Source: Halovulum sp039180525 | GTDB lineage: Bacteria > Pseudomonadota > Alphaproteobacteria > Rhodobacterales > Rhodobacteraceae | Direction of reading: 5' to 3' | Length of the DNA stretch: 64,000 bases | Assembly (NCBI GenBank): GCA_039180525.1 | Contig: JBCDDF010000007.1 | Coordinates: 1-64,000, forward strand | Shown here: in pieces, positions 25,134-33,159 of the stretch | How the letters are laid out: the number at the start of each line of letters is the position of its first letter | How positions within the stretch are numbered: position 1 is the first letter of the stretch | The notes under the pieces: generated by a model | Database searches by the model: none | Seen by the model: the letters and a program-made list of their open reading frames with translations, nothing else | Told to the model about the DNA's origin: nothing | Translations under genes and position numbers: made by a program

Positions 25134-26501
25134 ATGGCTCGGGCCGCGCGGCGATCCGGCAAGCCGGTCGTGGCACTCAAGGTCGGAACATCGGCGGAGG
25201 CACGGGCGGCTACCGTGTCGCATACCGCCTCCCTTGCGGGCAGTGCCGTGGGGGGCCAGGCGCTTTTGGATCGGTTGGGGATCGGCCGCGCGGGTTCGCT
25301 GGCGGTGCTGTTGGAAAGCCTGAAGCTTTTGCATGTCGCGGGCCCGTTGGCGTCCGAGCGGATCGCCTCGATGTCGTGTTCCGGCGGCGAGGCGAGCCTG
25401 ATGGCCGACGCGGTCGCGGCCAGCGGGTTGCGTTTGCCGGCGCTTGTGCCCGAGCAGGCGGCGCCGCTGCGTGCCGCGCTGGGCGACGCCGTCGCGCTCG
25501 CCAATCCCTTGGACTATCACACCCGTATCTGGCGCGATGAGGACGCGATGACCGCCACCTTTTCCGCGATGCTGCGCGGTGACGTGGCGCTGGGCTGCGT
25601 AGTACTGGACATGCCGCGCGCGGATCGCTGCGACCCCGCCGCCTGGACCCCCGTGCTCCACGCTGCTGCCCGCGCCATGGCCGAAACGGGCCGGCCGTTG
25701 GCGATCCTGTCGTCCTTGAAAGAGACCCTGCCCGAAGACGTCGCGCAACACTTGATGGGTGCGGGGCTTGTTGCCCTGGCAGGCTTGGACGACGGTCTGG
25801 CCGCGGTCAGGATCGCGGCGGATATCGGACGCGCGCAACGGGCCGAAGCCGCCTTGCCGGTGCTGGTGCCCGACGCGGCCCAAGACGGGCACATGCTGCA
25901 CGAAGCGCAGGCCAAGACCACGCTGCGCGGTTTCGGCATCGATGTGCCCGGGTCGGCCGGCGCCGGCGACCCCATGACAGCGGCAGAGACAGCGGAGGCG
26001 TTGGGATACCCCGTTGTGCTGAAGGGCGAGGGCGTGGCGCACAAGACCGAGGCCGGCGCGGTGGTGTTGGGCCTGGTCGACCGCGCGGCGGTCTTTGCGG
26101 CCGCGACGGCCATGGGTCGTGACAGCTATCTGGTGGAGGCGATGATCGCCGACGGGGTCGCCGAATTGCTGATCGGCGTCGTCGCCGACCCCGTGCATGG
26201 CTATGTGCTGACGATCGGCGCTGGCGGGGTTCTGGCGGAGTTGATGGATGACACCGTCTGGCTTCTGGTGCCGGCGCGGCGGGAAGAGGTCGCCGATGCG
26301 ATCCGGGGCCTGAAAATCGCGGCGCTTCTGGCTGGGTTCCGCGGCAGGCCCGCGGCGGATAGGACTACCATACTGAACACGGTGATGGCGTTGCAGGATT
26401 TTGTGGCCCAAACCCGCCCGCAGGAGGTGGAGATCAATCCGCTGATCTGCACACCCACGCGCGCGGTCGCCGCCGATGCGCTGATCCGGACGGGAGCCTG
26501 A
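25134..26501 (+). CDS. C-terminal part of split acyl-CoA ligase (ligase and ATP-grasp domains)
   Basis: Encodes 455 residues in the same frame as the N-terminal part. It begins at an ATG three bases after the TAA. VSHTASLAGS near the start carries the presumed phosphohistidine His; the later YPVVLKGEGVAHKTEAGAV is the ATP-grasp entry. No separate ribosome-binding site is evident, so expression would depend on restart after the upstream stop. Confidence 0.6.
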   Translation: MARAARRSGKPVVALKVGTSAEARAATVSHTASLAGSAVGGQALLDRLGIGRAGSLAVLLESLKLLHVAGPLASERIASMSCSGGEASLMADAVAASGLRLPALVPEQAAPLRAALGDAVALANPLDYHTRIWRDEDAMTATFSAMLRGDVALGCVVLDMPRADRCDPAAWTPVLHAAARAMAETGRPLAILSSLKETLPEDVAQHLMGAGLVALAGLDDGLAAVRIAADIGRAQRAEAALPVLVPDAAQDGHMLHEAQAKTTLRGFGIDVPGSAGAGDPMTAAETAEALGYPVVLKGEGVAHKTEAGAVVLGLVDRAAVFAAATAMGRDSYLVEAMIADGVAELLIGVVADPVHGYVLTIGAGGVLAELMDDTVWLLVPARREEVADAIRGLKIAALLAGFRGRPAADRTTILNTVMALQDFVAQTRPQEVEINPLICTPTRAVAADALIRTGA

Positions 26502-26502
26502 C

Positions 26503-27288
26503 ATGACCGAAACCCCGATCAAGACCGCCCGCCGCGGGCATGTTCTGGAGGTGACGCTGGACCGGCCAAAGGCCAACGCGATCGACTTGGCGACCAGCCG
26601 CATCATGGGCGATGTCTTTGCCGGTTTCCGCGACGATCCCGCGCTGCGCGTGGCCATCCTCACCGCCGCGGGCGACAGGTTCTTCTGCCCGGGATGGGAT
26701 TTGAAGGCCGCGGCGGCGGGCGATGCGGTGGATGGCGATTACGGGGTCGGCGGCTTTGGCGGGCTGCAGGAATTGCGCGGGCTCAACAAACCGGTGATCG
26801 CCGCCGTCAACGGCATTTGCTGCGGCGGCGGGCTGGAGCTTGCGCTGTCGGCCGATATCATCCTGGCCGCGGATCACGCTACATTCGCCTTGCCAGAGAT
26901 CCGGTCCGGCACCGTAGCCGATGCGGCCAGCGTCAAGTTGCCCAAGCGCATCCCCTATCACATCGCCATGGAGATGCTGTTGACCGGCCGATGGCTCGAC
27001 GCGGAGGAGGCCGCACGCTGGGGCATGATTAACCATATCCACCCGATGAAGACGCTTTTGGATCAGGCCCGGGTGCTGGCCGATACGCTTGCCGCCGGCC
27101 CGCCGCTGGTGCAGGCGGCGATCAAGGAAATCGTGCGCGAGGCGGAGGACATGAAGTTCCAGGACGCGATGAACCGCATCACCAAAAGCCAGTTCGCGAC
27201 GGTGGAGACGCTTTATAACTCCAGCGATCAGTTGGAGGGCGCGCGTGCCTTTGCCGAAAAGCGCGACCCCGTCTGGAAGGGGGAATAG
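26503..27288 (+). CDS. enoyl-CoA hydratase, CaiD-like (carnitinyl-CoA dehydratase)
   Basis: A 261-residue crotonase-fold protein. The oxyanion-hole segments are CPGWDLKAAAAGD and GICCGGGLELAL, and the active-site helix is LPEIRSGTVADAASVKLPKRI. The last 30 residues resemble CaiD. CaiD interconverts crotonobetainyl-CoA and carnitinyl-CoA. In this operon it would feed a butyrobetaine or crotonobetaine branch into carnitine. The start ATG at 26503 lies one base after the previous stop. Function as CaiD rather than a generic enoyl-CoA hydratase rests on both sequence and context. Confidence 0.8.
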   Translation: MTETPIKTARRGHVLEVTLDRPKANAIDLATSRIMGDVFAGFRDDPALRVAILTAAGDRFFCPGWDLKAAAAGDAVDGDYGVGGFGGLQELRGLNKPVIAAVNGICCGGGLELALSADIILAADHATFALPEIRSGTVADAASVKLPKRIPYHIAMEMLLTGRWLDAEEAARWGMINHIHPMKTLLDQARVLADTLAAGPPLVQAAIKEIVREAEDMKFQDAMNRITKSQFATVETLYNSSDQLEGARAFAEKRDPVWKGE

Positions 27289-27291
27289 CCG

Positions 27292-28206
27292 ATGCCGCTT
27301 GCGATGAACCGAGAGGTCTTCATCACCTGCGCGGTGACCGGGTCGGGCGGCACCCAGGACCGCAGTCCGCATGTGCCGCGCAGCCCGGGACAGATCGCCC
27401 GTTCGGCTGTCGACGCGGCCAAGGCCGGGGCGGCGATCGTCCATTGCCATGTGCGCGACCCCGACACCGGCACGCCGTCGCGCCGTCTGGATCTTTATCG
27501 AGAACTGACGGACCGCATCCGCGCAGCAGAGGTCGATGTGGTCTTGAACTTGACGGCAGGCATGGGCGGAGATCTGGTTTTCGGGTCAACCGAGGCGCCG
27601 CTGCCGCTGAACCGCGCCGGCACGGACATGGCGGGCGCCGCGGAACGCATCGCTCATATCGCCGCCTGCCGGCCCGAGATCTGCACGCTGGACTGCGGCA
27701 CGATGAACTTCGCCGAGGCGGATTACGTCATGACCAACACGCCCGGCATGCTGCGCGCGATGGGCGCCATGATGACAAAGATAGGCGTAAAGCCCGAAAT
27801 CGAAGCCTTTGACACTGGCCACCTGTGGTTCGCAAAACGCCTGGTCGAAGAGGGGGTGTTGGCCGATCCCGCGCTGGTGCAATTGTGCATGGGCGTGCCG
27901 TGGGGGGCGCCCAACGACCTGAATACCTTCCTGGCGATGGTGAACGCGATCCCCCGGGGCTGGGCCTGGTCGGCCTTTTCGCTGGGCCGGGATCAGATGC
28001 CCTATGCCGCAGCGGCGGTCCTGGCCGGCGGCAATGTCCGCGTCGGGCTGGAGGACAATCTGTTCCTCGACAAGGGGGTGCTGGCAACCAATGCGCAATT
28101 GGTGGAGCGCGCGGTGAGCATCGTTGAAAACCTGGGCGCCAAGGTGATCGGTCCGGCCGAGGTGCGCGAACGGCTGGGCCTGACCAAACGCGCGCCCGTG
28201 TCATGA
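27292..28206 (+). CDS. BKACE family beta-keto acid cleavage enzyme (probable 3-dehydrocarnitine cleavage)
   Basis: A 304-residue member of the BKACE (DUF849) family: zinc enzymes that condense a beta-keto acid with acetyl-CoA and cleave it to acetoacetate and a new CoA ester. The zinc-binding HCHVRDPDTG is at about residues 46-55, the start ITCAVTGSGGTQDRSPHVP is typical, and GLEDNLFLDKGVLATN is the conserved C-terminal active-site loop. The next gene encodes carnitine dehydrogenase, so the likely substrate is 3-dehydrocarnitine, giving betainyl-CoA. The stop overlaps the next ATG by 4 bases. Confidence 0.88.
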   Translation: MPLAMNREVFITCAVTGSGGTQDRSPHVPRSPGQIARSAVDAAKAGAAIVHCHVRDPDTGTPSRRLDLYRELTDRIRAAEVDVVLNLTAGMGGDLVFGSTEAPLPLNRAGTDMAGAAERIAHIAACRPEICTLDCGTMNFAEADYVMTNTPGMLRAMGAMMTKIGVKPEIEAFDTGHLWFAKRLVEEGVLADPALVQLCMGVPWGAPNDLNTFLAMVNAIPRGWAWSAFSLGRDQMPYAAAAVLAGGNVRVGLEDNLFLDKGVLATNAQLVERAVSIVENLGAKVIGPAEVRERLGLTKRAPVS

Positions 28207-29627
28207 CGCGGAAGGCGGCGATTATCGGCGGTGGCGTCATCGGCGGCGGGTGGGCGGCTCGGTTTCTGCTGAACGGCTGGGATGTGGCGGTCTTCGACCC
28301 CGACCCGCAAGCGCAGCGAAAGATCGAAGCGGTGCTGGCCAACGCGCGCCGGTCGTTGCCCGCGCTCTACGACCGGCCGCTGCCCGATCCGGGGACGCTG
28401 AGCTTCGAGACCGATCTGGCGGCCTGTGTGTCGGAGGCGACCTGGGTGCAGGAAAGCGTGCCGGAGCGGTTGGAGATCAAGCACAAGGTTCTGGCGGATC
28501 TGACCGCACATGCGCCGGCCCAGGCGATCATCGGATCTTCGACCTCGGGCTTCAAACCCTCTGACCTGACGCGGGCGGGGGCGCGCGCGATCGTCGCGCA
28601 TCCGTTCAACCCGGTCTATCTGCTGCCGCTGGTCGAACTTGTCGGCGCCGCGGACGCCTGCACCCGCGCGGCACAGATCCTGCGCGACATCGGCATGCAT
28701 CCGTTGGTGCTGCGAAAGGAAGTCGACGCACATATCGCCGACCGGCTGCTGGAGGCGGTCTGGCGCGAAAGCCTGTGGCTGGTCAAAGATGGCATCGCCA
28801 CGACAGCGGAAATCGATGACGCGATCCGCATGGGGTTTGGGCTGCGTTGGGCCCAGATGGGGCTGTTCGAGACGTATCGCATCGCCGGCGGGGAGGCCGG
28901 CATGCGCCATTTTCTGGCCCAGTTCGGGCCGGCGCTGGCGTGGCCGTGGACCAAGCTGATGGACGTGCCCGATCTCGATGATGACCTGGTCGATTTGATC
29001 GCCGGCCAGTCCGACGTGCAATCGGGCCATCTGTCGATCCGTGATCTGGAACGGGTGCGAGACGACAATCTCGTCGGCATATTACGCGCGCTAAAGCGGG
29101 GGCAGGGCGGTGCCGGAAAGGTCGTTGCGGCCCATGAGGGGCGCCTCCACATGCCGCGCGATACCGGCCTCCCGGTGACCGTGCATCGGCAAGTGCCGGC
29201 GGGTTGGACGGATCAAAACGGCCATATCAACGAGGCGCATTATCTGGAACTCTCCGCCCAGGCCACCGACCGGTTCTTGGAAACCGTCGGCTGCGATGCC
29301 GACTATATCGCCGGCGGGGCGGGGTATTTCACCGCCGAGACCCACATTCGCTTTATCGCCGAACTGCGCGAGGCCGACATGGTGACTGTCACCACGCAGC
29401 TGTTGTTGGGCGCGGGCAAGAAACTGCACCTGTTCCATCGGCTCAACGGCCCGGATGGTCGGTTGGCGGCGACGGTGGAGACGTTTCTGTTGCATATGGA
29501 CCTGGAACGGCGCCGATCCTCGCTGCCGGCGGCGGACGTGACCGCGCGCCTCGCCAAGATTGCCGCCGCGCACGGGTCTATTCCGGTGCCTGACGGGGCA
29601 GGGCGGTTTGTAGGTCAGAGAACCTGA
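28203..29627 (+). CDS. L-carnitine dehydrogenase fused to betainyl-CoA thioesterase
   Basis: A 474-residue fusion. Residues 1 to about 310 are a 3-hydroxyacyl-CoA-dehydrogenase-type enzyme with the NAD loop GGGVIGGGWAARFLLNGWDV and the segments STSGFKPSDL and HPFNPVYLLPLVEL, typical of L-carnitine 3-dehydrogenase. Residues about 325-465 are a hot-dog thioesterase with DQNGHINEAHY. Together they would oxidise carnitine to 3-dehydrocarnitine and later hydrolyse betainyl-CoA to glycine betaine, with BKACE acting between. Such fusions are known for the carnitine pathway in other alphaproteobacteria. ATG in an ATGA overlap with BKACE. Confidence 0.88.
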   Translation: MTRKAAIIGGGVIGGGWAARFLLNGWDVAVFDPDPQAQRKIEAVLANARRSLPALYDRPLPDPGTLSFETDLAACVSEATWVQESVPERLEIKHKVLADLTAHAPAQAIIGSSTSGFKPSDLTRAGARAIVAHPFNPVYLLPLVELVGAADACTRAAQILRDIGMHPLVLRKEVDAHIADRLLEAVWRESLWLVKDGIATTAEIDDAIRMGFGLRWAQMGLFETYRIAGGEAGMRHFLAQFGPALAWPWTKLMDVPDLDDDLVDLIAGQSDVQSGHLSIRDLERVRDDNLVGILRALKRGQGGAGKVVAAHEGRLHMPRDTGLPVTVHRQVPAGWTDQNGHINEAHYLELSAQATDRFLETVGCDADYIAGGAGYFTAETHIRFIAELREADMVTVTTQLLLGAGKKLHLFHRLNGPDGRLAATVETFLLHMDLERRRSSLPAADVTARLAKIAAAHGSIPVPDGAGRFVGQRT

Positions 29628-29919
29628 ACCCGGCCGTGGGCCATCGATCCCGATCGCGAGGCTTTGCCGGATCGCACTCTCCACAACGGCGGTTACCGCT
29701 CCCCACGGCCCTCTTTGGAGCAAAAACGGATCAGATCGAAACAATCTAATCCTAGGATTTTGCTCAAACGATTGAATCCAGGCCAAAGTCCTTTTTCAGA
29801 CTGATTCAGTCTGAAACGATTTTGGTCTAGACGCCTCCGGCGTGACAGCGGCGGTGGCGGCCGGCATCATCCGCCGCGTGCAGAGACCCCTCCGCGGGTC
29901 CGGCCCATGGCCCGTGCGA
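29628..29919. other. convergent intergenic region
   Basis: 292 bases between the carnitine operon and the convergent degP gene. AT-richer than its surroundings around 29725-29830. I see no gene; the inverted repeat at 29794-29816 is its only clear structure. Confidence 0.5.
29794..29816. repeat. perfect inverted repeat TTTCAGACTGA/TCAGTCTGAAA
   Basis: Two 11-base arms (29794-29804 and 29806-29816) are exact complements with a single T between them. It lies between two convergent genes, so it may end transcription from either side or be an operator-like site; a short T run follows on the plus strand (TTTT at 29820-29823). Confidence 0.55.
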
Positions 29920-31389
29920 TCAGCCGGCGGGGGAGAGTGCCACGAAACGGGGCTGGCCGCCGCGTTCGACCAGCAGCAGGACCGATTTTCGCCCAGCCTC
30001 GCGCGCGGCCTCGAAACGTTCCACCACGTCCGCGGGGGTTTCCACCGCCTGCTGACCGATTTCCGTGATCATGTCGCCGACGCGGATGCCTTTTTCGAAT
30101 GCCTCCGATGTGTCGTCGACCTCGGCCACGACCACGCCGCGCACCTCGCCCTCGACCCCCAACTCTTCGGCCAGTTCGGGGGTTAGGGTGCTGAGCGTAA
30201 GGCCCAGGACCTGTTCGCTGCTGGGCGTGTCCTGGGGCACTTCGACGGCACCGGTCTCGGCGTCTTGATCCTCGCGCCGACCGAGTGTCACCCGCAATGT
30301 CTGCGTGCCGCCTTCGCGGAACACCACCACCCGCACGGTGGTGCCGACATCGCTGTCGCCGACCATGCGGACCAGGCCGCGTGTATCGTCCACGTCGCGG
30401 CCGTCGAAATTCAGGATCACGTCGCCGGCGACGATGCCCGCATCGGCGGCGGGGCCGTTCGGCACGTCGGTGACCAGGGCACCGGCGGCCGCGTCAAGGC
30501 CCAGCGCCTCGGCCACGTCAGGGGTGACGTTCTGGATGCTGACGCCCAACCAGCCGCGGCGCGTTTCGCCAAACTCGCGCAACTGGTCGACCACCCGGGT
30601 CACGACGGCGGAGGACATCGAGAAGCCGATGCCGATCGACCCACCATTGGGGCTGAGGATGGCGGTGTTCACGCCGATCACCTCGCCGTTCATGTTGAAG
30701 AGCGGCCCGCCCGAGTTTCCGCGATTGATGGCGGCATCGGTCTGGATGAAGTCGTCATAGGCGCCTTGCAGCGACCGGTTCCGGGCCGAGATGATCCCGG
30801 CGCTGACCGAAAAGCCCTGACCCAGCGGGTTGCCGATGGCCAGAACCCAATCGCCGACACGGGCGATGTCGCTGTCGCCGAAGGCGACGAACTCCAACGG
30901 CTGCGGCGGTTCGACTTTCAGCAGCGCAATATCGGTGCGCGGGTCGGTGCCGATGACTTCTGCCGGCAATTCGCCGCCATCGTCGAAGAACTCGACCAGG
31001 ATCTCATCGGCGCGTTCGATGACATGATTGTTGGTGACGATATACCCGTCGGAGGAGATCACGAAGCCCGAGCCCAGCGCCGAACCGCGGCGTTCGCGCT
31101 GGCGCGGGCCGCGATCCATGAAGTCGCGGAAGAAATCCTCAAGCGGCGACCCCTCGGGAACCATGGGCCGCATGCGATCCTCTTCGGCGACGATGGTCGT
31201 GGTGGTGATGTTGACGACCGAGGGGCTGAGCCGTTCGGCCAGATCGGCGAAGCTGCCGGGGATGCCGCCCTGGGCATGGACGCGGACGGTGTGCGCCAGG
31301 ACGAGGCCCAGCGCCAGCAGCAGGATCAGCGCGTGCCGGAGGATCAGCCTGCGCGGATCCTCCCGTGAGATCACTCGAACCGCTGCCAT
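29920..31389 (-). CDS. DegP/HtrA family periplasmic serine protease
   Basis: A 489-residue Do-family protease. After a membrane signal segment (ALILLLALGLVLAHTVRVHAQ) comes a trypsin-like domain with His122 (TNNHVIE), Asp153 (RTDIALLKV) and Ser226 (RGNSGGPL), then two PDZ domains (from about GWLGVSIQNV and LGLTLSTLTPEL). It degrades or refolds damaged envelope proteins. The ATG at 31389 has AGGAGG 7 bases upstream and is preferred to three upstream Mets. No rse-type regulatory genes adjoin it. Confidence 0.92.
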   Translation of the reverse strand: MAAVRVISREDPRRLILRHALILLLALGLVLAHTVRVHAQGGIPGSFADLAERLSPSVVNITTTTIVAEEDRMRPMVPEGSPLEDFFRDFMDRGPRQRERRGSALGSGFVISSDGYIVTNNHVIERADEILVEFFDDGGELPAEVIGTDPRTDIALLKVEPPQPLEFVAFGDSDIARVGDWVLAIGNPLGQGFSVSAGIISARNRSLQGAYDDFIQTDAAINRGNSGGPLFNMNGEVIGVNTAILSPNGGSIGIGFSMSSAVVTRVVDQLREFGETRRGWLGVSIQNVTPDVAEALGLDAAAGALVTDVPNGPAADAGIVAGDVILNFDGRDVDDTRGLVRMVGDSDVGTTVRVVVFREGGTQTLRVTLGRREDQDAETGAVEVPQDTPSSEQVLGLTLSTLTPELAEELGVEGEVRGVVVAEVDDTSEAFEKGIRVGDMITEIGQQAVETPADVVERFEAAREAGRKSVLLLVERGGQPRFVALSPAG

Positions 31390-31908
31390 CCGTTTCCTCC
31401 TCGCCATGCGTTCTACCTTCTGTGTCATGGTCGGTGCGCCGGGCGGGCGGGTCAACCGGCTGGATCGTTCAGCGGTGCCGCCTCACCTTAGTGTGAAACT
31501 AGGGGCCTGGGACAAGGCTGCCAAGGCCCGATCTTTGCGTTCGCCAAGCCGCGGCCCGCCCCACGGCGCAACGCCGGGGCGCCCGGACAGGATCGCAAGC
31601 GCGATCCTCCTGGCCACTCGGCCAGGCCGCGGGGTTTCCCCGCGGGTCCGGGCTGGCTCTGCCACCGGCGCGAGGGTCAAAAAGGCAAAGGGTGCGCCGT
31701 GGGTTCGACGCCTGCGGGTGTGGCCCCTTGCCACGGGCGAAGGGCTGGGCGGCCGGCGCGGCAGATACGGCCTTTCCGTTCCCCGAAACGGTTCGAAGAA
31801 ACACCGGTTGGATCAGCGCATGGACCCAAAAGTTTCAGCTGTGGCGCTTAGCGACCTGCACCGCACCGTTCGACAAGGCCGCTGGCAGGGTGCAAACGTT
31901 GGCTTGTG
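31390..31908. other. 518-base non-coding region with stacked hairpins
   Basis: Between degP and hpt, both on the minus strand. No reading frame here resembles a known protein. Notable are three hairpins that abut one another at 31589-31645 (separate entry). The remainder has mixed composition and presumably holds the degP promoter next to 31390-31500. Confidence 0.5.
31589..31645. repeat. three directly abutting perfect hairpins
   Basis: AGGATCGC/GCGATCCT (31589-31608, loop AAGC), CCTGGCC/GGCCAGG (31609-31626, loop ACTC) and CCGCGGGG/CCCCGCGG (31627-31645, loop TTT) follow without a single base between them. All stems are perfect. No U run follows on either strand. Likely an interspersed repetitive element or structured RNA. 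Confidence 0.6.
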
Positions 31909-32454
31909 TCAGGCGGTGAACCGGACCTTGCCGATATAGCCCAGGTTGCGGTTACGCTGGGCGTAGTCGATGCCATAGCCGACGACAAAGGCGTCGGGGA
32001 TTTCGAACCCTGTCCAGGTCGCCTTGATCTCCACCTCGCGGCGCGAGGGTTTGTCCAGCAGCGCGCAGACCTCCAGCCGCGCCGGGCGGCGGGTGCGCAG
32101 GATCTCCAGCACATGGTGCAGCGTATGGCCTGTGTCGACGATATCCTCCACGACCAGCACGTCGCGGTTTTCGATCTCCCCGCGCAGGTCCTTCAGAATG
32201 CGCACCTCGCGGCTCGACTCCATCGCCATGCCATAGGACGAGACCTCCAGAAAATCGACCTCTACCGGCAGGTTCAACTCGCGCACCAGATCGGCGATGA
32301 ACATGAAGGACCCGCGCAGCAGCCCCACCACGACCAGCTTGTCGGTGCCTTGAAAATGCGCCTCGATCCGCCGCGCCAGATCCTCGACCCGCGCCGCGAT
32401 CGCCTTGGCGGAGATCATTTCGTCGATCACATAGGCGTCGTGATCCGGCTCCAT
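31909..32454 (-). CDS. hpt: hypoxanthine phosphoribosyltransferase
   Basis: A 181-residue type I phosphoribosyltransferase that salvages hypoxanthine (and probably guanine) to IMP/GMP with PRPP. The PRPP loop is VLVVEDIVDTGHT, the purine-binding C-terminus is IPDAFVVGYGIDYAQRNRNL, and LVVVGLLRGSFMFIADL holds the diphosphate-binding loop. Start at 32454 (GGGAGGG upstream) rather than the longer frame, which only mirrors the next gene. Divergent from the COQ10/RatA-like gene. Confidence 0.92.
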   Translation of the reverse strand: MEPDHDAYVIDEMISAKAIAARVEDLARRIEAHFQGTDKLVVVGLLRGSFMFIADLVRELNLPVEVDFLEVSSYGMAMESSREVRILKDLRGEIENRDVLVVEDIVDTGHTLHHVLEILRTRRPARLEVCALLDKPSRREVEIKATWTGFEIPDAFVVGYGIDYAQRNRNLGYIGKVRFTA

Positions 32455-32529
32455 CCCGCCCTCCCGCGCTGGTCCAACGCGCACCCTGCGACATAAGGGG
32501 CTTTTGTCAATGCCGGAAATCGGCTTCAT

Positions 32530-32985
32530 ATGCCTCGGATGCCGACCCATTCGGAAAAACGCACGCTGCCCTACAGCCCCGCGCAACTCTATGCGCTGGT
32601 TGCGGATATCGAAAAGTACCCGGAGTTCCTGCCCTGGTGCGCCGCCGCCCGCATTCGCAAGATCACCGAGACCAAGACCGGCCGCGTGATCGAGGCCGAC
32701 CTGGTGATATCGTTCAAGGTCTTCCGCGAACGTTTTGGCAGCCGGGTCACCCTGCGCGAAGCCGAACGGAAGATCGACGTCGAGTATCTGGACGGACCGT
32801 TCCGCTATCTCAACAATCATTGGCATTTTCTGCCGGCTGAAAACGATCACTGCGTCGTCGATTTCTTCGTCGACTTCGAATTCAAGTCACGCGCGTTGCA
32901 GGCAATCATCGGCGTTGTCTTCAACGAAGCGATGCAGCGGATCGTCCGAGCCTTTGAACGTCGCGCGGCGGACCTGTACGAATAG
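32530..32985 (+). CDS. COQ10/RatA-type START-domain protein
   Basis: A 151-residue START/polyketide-cyclase-like protein. Typical segments are YSPAQLYALVADIEKYPEFLPWC near the N-terminus and FFVDFEFKSRALQAIIGVVFNEA at the C-terminus. Homologs are called RatA toxin or coenzyme-Q-binding COQ10. In alphaproteobacteria a ubiquinone-binding role is more plausible than a toxin, as no antitoxin-like RatB partner adjoins. The ATG at 32530 or the Met 9 bases inside could start translation. Confidence 0.83.
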   Translation: MPRMPTHSEKRTLPYSPAQLYALVADIEKYPEFLPWCAAARIRKITETKTGRVIEADLVISFKVFRERFGSRVTLREAERKIDVEYLDGPFRYLNNHWHFLPAENDHCVVDFFVDFEFKSRALQAIIGVVFNEAMQRIVRAFERRAADLYE

Positions 32986-32999
32986 CCGTCGGCTGGCTT

Positions 33000-33159
33000 C
33001 CGAATAGTTGCGATCAAGTCAGTATTTATTTCGAAACGTTGCCGCATTTGAACTTGTGCCGCAAAAGCGCCACAATTCCCAACCGGCTTTCGCGCCAGTT
33101 TGACATTGAAATTTCATCAGAAGCTTGCTACATATATTTCATACTATCGTATATAGGCT
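33000..33159 (+). promoter_or_regulatory. AT-rich promoter region of the YqiJ-flotillin pair
   Basis: The 174-base gap before the YqiJ-like gene is markedly AT-rich for this genome, especially 33100-33155. A TTGACA hexamer lies at 33100-33105 and several TATA-like stretches follow up to 33155. No -10 at ideal spacing can be fixed by eye. Confidence 0.4.

Larger units (their letters stand above)
24468..26501 (+). pseudogene. NDP-forming acyl-CoA ligase interrupted by one in-frame TAA
   Basis: Read through, this is a 677-codon, collinear NDP-forming acyl-CoA synthetase (acetate-CoA-ligase type): CoA-binding domain, succinyl-CoA-ligase-like domains and a C-terminal ATP-grasp domain. The frame is unbroken except for a TAA at 25128-25130 between GIADLGAF and AMARAARRSGKPVVALKVGTS. 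Related proteins normally carry Glu at this place, so one G-to-T change (GAA to TAA) would explain it. An ATG follows 3 bases after the stop and could allow restart. It is either a recent nonsense mutation, a sequencing error or a natural split. Neighbours suggest the intact enzyme activated carnitine or butyrobetaine to a CoA ester. Confidence 0.75.

Noticed and set aside
24279..26663. 794-codon minus-strand open frame
   Set aside because: It mirrors the acyl-CoA ligase gene. High GC keeps antisense frames open; composition is low-complexity and resembles no family.
31483..31734. 83-codon frame in the degP-hpt gap
   Set aside because: It runs through the three stacked hairpins and has no family features; the DNA structure is the better explanation.
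32530..32985. RatA toxin-antitoxin module
   Set aside because: No RatB-like partner adjoins and the protein fits the ubiquinone-binding COQ10 group.
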